Below are positions 63,838 through 64,000 of a stretch of DNA of 64,000 nt, in pieces. The notes under the pieces are model-generated. The model ran no database searches and was not told where the DNA came from. It saw nothing but the letters and a program-made list of their open reading frames with translations. The translations under genes and the position numbers were made by a program. How positions within the stretch are numbered: position 1 is the first letter of the stretch; the number at the start of each line of letters is the position of its first letter. The stretch comes from Mucilaginibacter boryungensis (GTDB lineage Bacteria; Bacteroidota; Bacteroidia; Sphingobacteriales; Sphingobacteriaceae). The DNA is taken from contig NZ_JADFFM010000002.1 of NCBI RefSeq assembly GCF_015221995.1, positions 496,001 through 560,000 on the forward strand, read 5' to 3'.

Positions 63838-63893
63838 CGATTGCAGCGGAAAGCCCACAGGAAGCGTAGCGAACGAGGACTTGTAGCGGAAAG
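63838..63893 (-). repeat. Dispersed intergenic repeat, family D (copy 3)
   Basis: ATTGCAGCGGAAAGCCCACA and TGTAGCGGAAAGCGGGGCT are the reverse of the 3325-3390 and 11465-11545 words. The 63725-64000 interval contains this repeat and no gene I can support. Confidence 0.5.
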
Positions 63894-64000
63894 CGGGGCT
63901 GCCCTTGCCATGAAATATAAACGTTCATTTTCCAAAAAGTATGCCATATTTAACTTGTTTCAGCCAATCGCGGAGTGGCTAATTCGTTACAGATGGGATG

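Noticed and set aside
1..64000. CRISPR array or prophage
   Set aside because: No regularly spaced direct repeats with unique spacers were seen, and no phage structural or integrase genes were recognised. The repeats are palindromic and dispersed.

Overview
The window looks like chromosomal DNA of a Bacteroidetes species in the Sphingobacteriaceae, with Mucilaginibacter or Pedobacter as the closest guess. The evidence is the family set (PorV and GldJ of the type IX secretion and gliding system, a thiamine TonB receptor under a TPP riboswitch, an N-terminal carboxypeptidase-regulatory domain on that receptor), the TAnnTTTG -7 promoter boxes, and A-rich leaders without strong Shine-Dalgarno sites. 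The genus is inferred; no 16S gene is present.

Layout. 1-3.1 kb: the head of the S10 ribosomal operon on the minus strand (rplC-rplD-rplW-rplB-rpsS-rplV, cut by the window edge), with its own promoter just upstream of rplC. 3.5-8.5 kb: a thioesterase, a lipoprotein, and a surface-glycan cluster (glycosyltransferase, two methyltransferases, flippase). 8.6-11.4 kb: typA and map. 11.6-18 kb: two related esterases in divergent orientation and a five-gene run of esterase, ATP-grasp ligase, GCS2-type carboxylate-amine ligase, class I glutamine amidotransferase and a second ATP-grasp ligase. This is a probable pathway for an unknown amide- or peptide-like metabolite. 17.9-21.5 kb: a tiny FeoB-associated Cys-rich protein and a GH18/deacetylase/GT2 fusion. 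22-28.3 kb: ispF-porV, gldJ, a TerC protein and a polyprenyl synthase.

28.5-36 kb is more accessory: tRNA-Ser(GGA), an AT-rich SRPBCC gene, a decayed ECF sigma gene, a CopB-type metal ATPase with a His/Cys-containing secreted partner, VOC, DUF6223 and AraC genes, and an ArsR-SRPBCC-VOC operon with a tandem operator. 36-40.4 kb: a minus-strand operon of a one-module A-PCP-TE NRPS, a GT14-like glycosyltransferase and a lipoprotein hydrolase. 40.7-45.7 kb: envelope and stress genes (L,D-transpeptidase, FAS1, pentapeptide repeat, CPBP protease, HAD phosphatase). 45.8-48.4 kb: TPP riboswitch and thiamine-type TonB receptor. 48.5-63.7 kb: a repeat protein with a DUF2442 gene, dinB, a DsbA-family protein, recA, pyrR-pyrB, GH8, valS, a hybrid histidine kinase, cupin, RRM and ankyrin genes.

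The intergenic DNA is rich in short dispersed repeats, at least four families. One of them, built on an AGTCTTAAGTC-like core, forms the enlarged P3 arm of the TPP riboswitch and also lies in frame inside valS. The most interesting items are that pair of insertions, the amidoligase cluster, the NRPS mini-cluster and the tandem ArsR operator.
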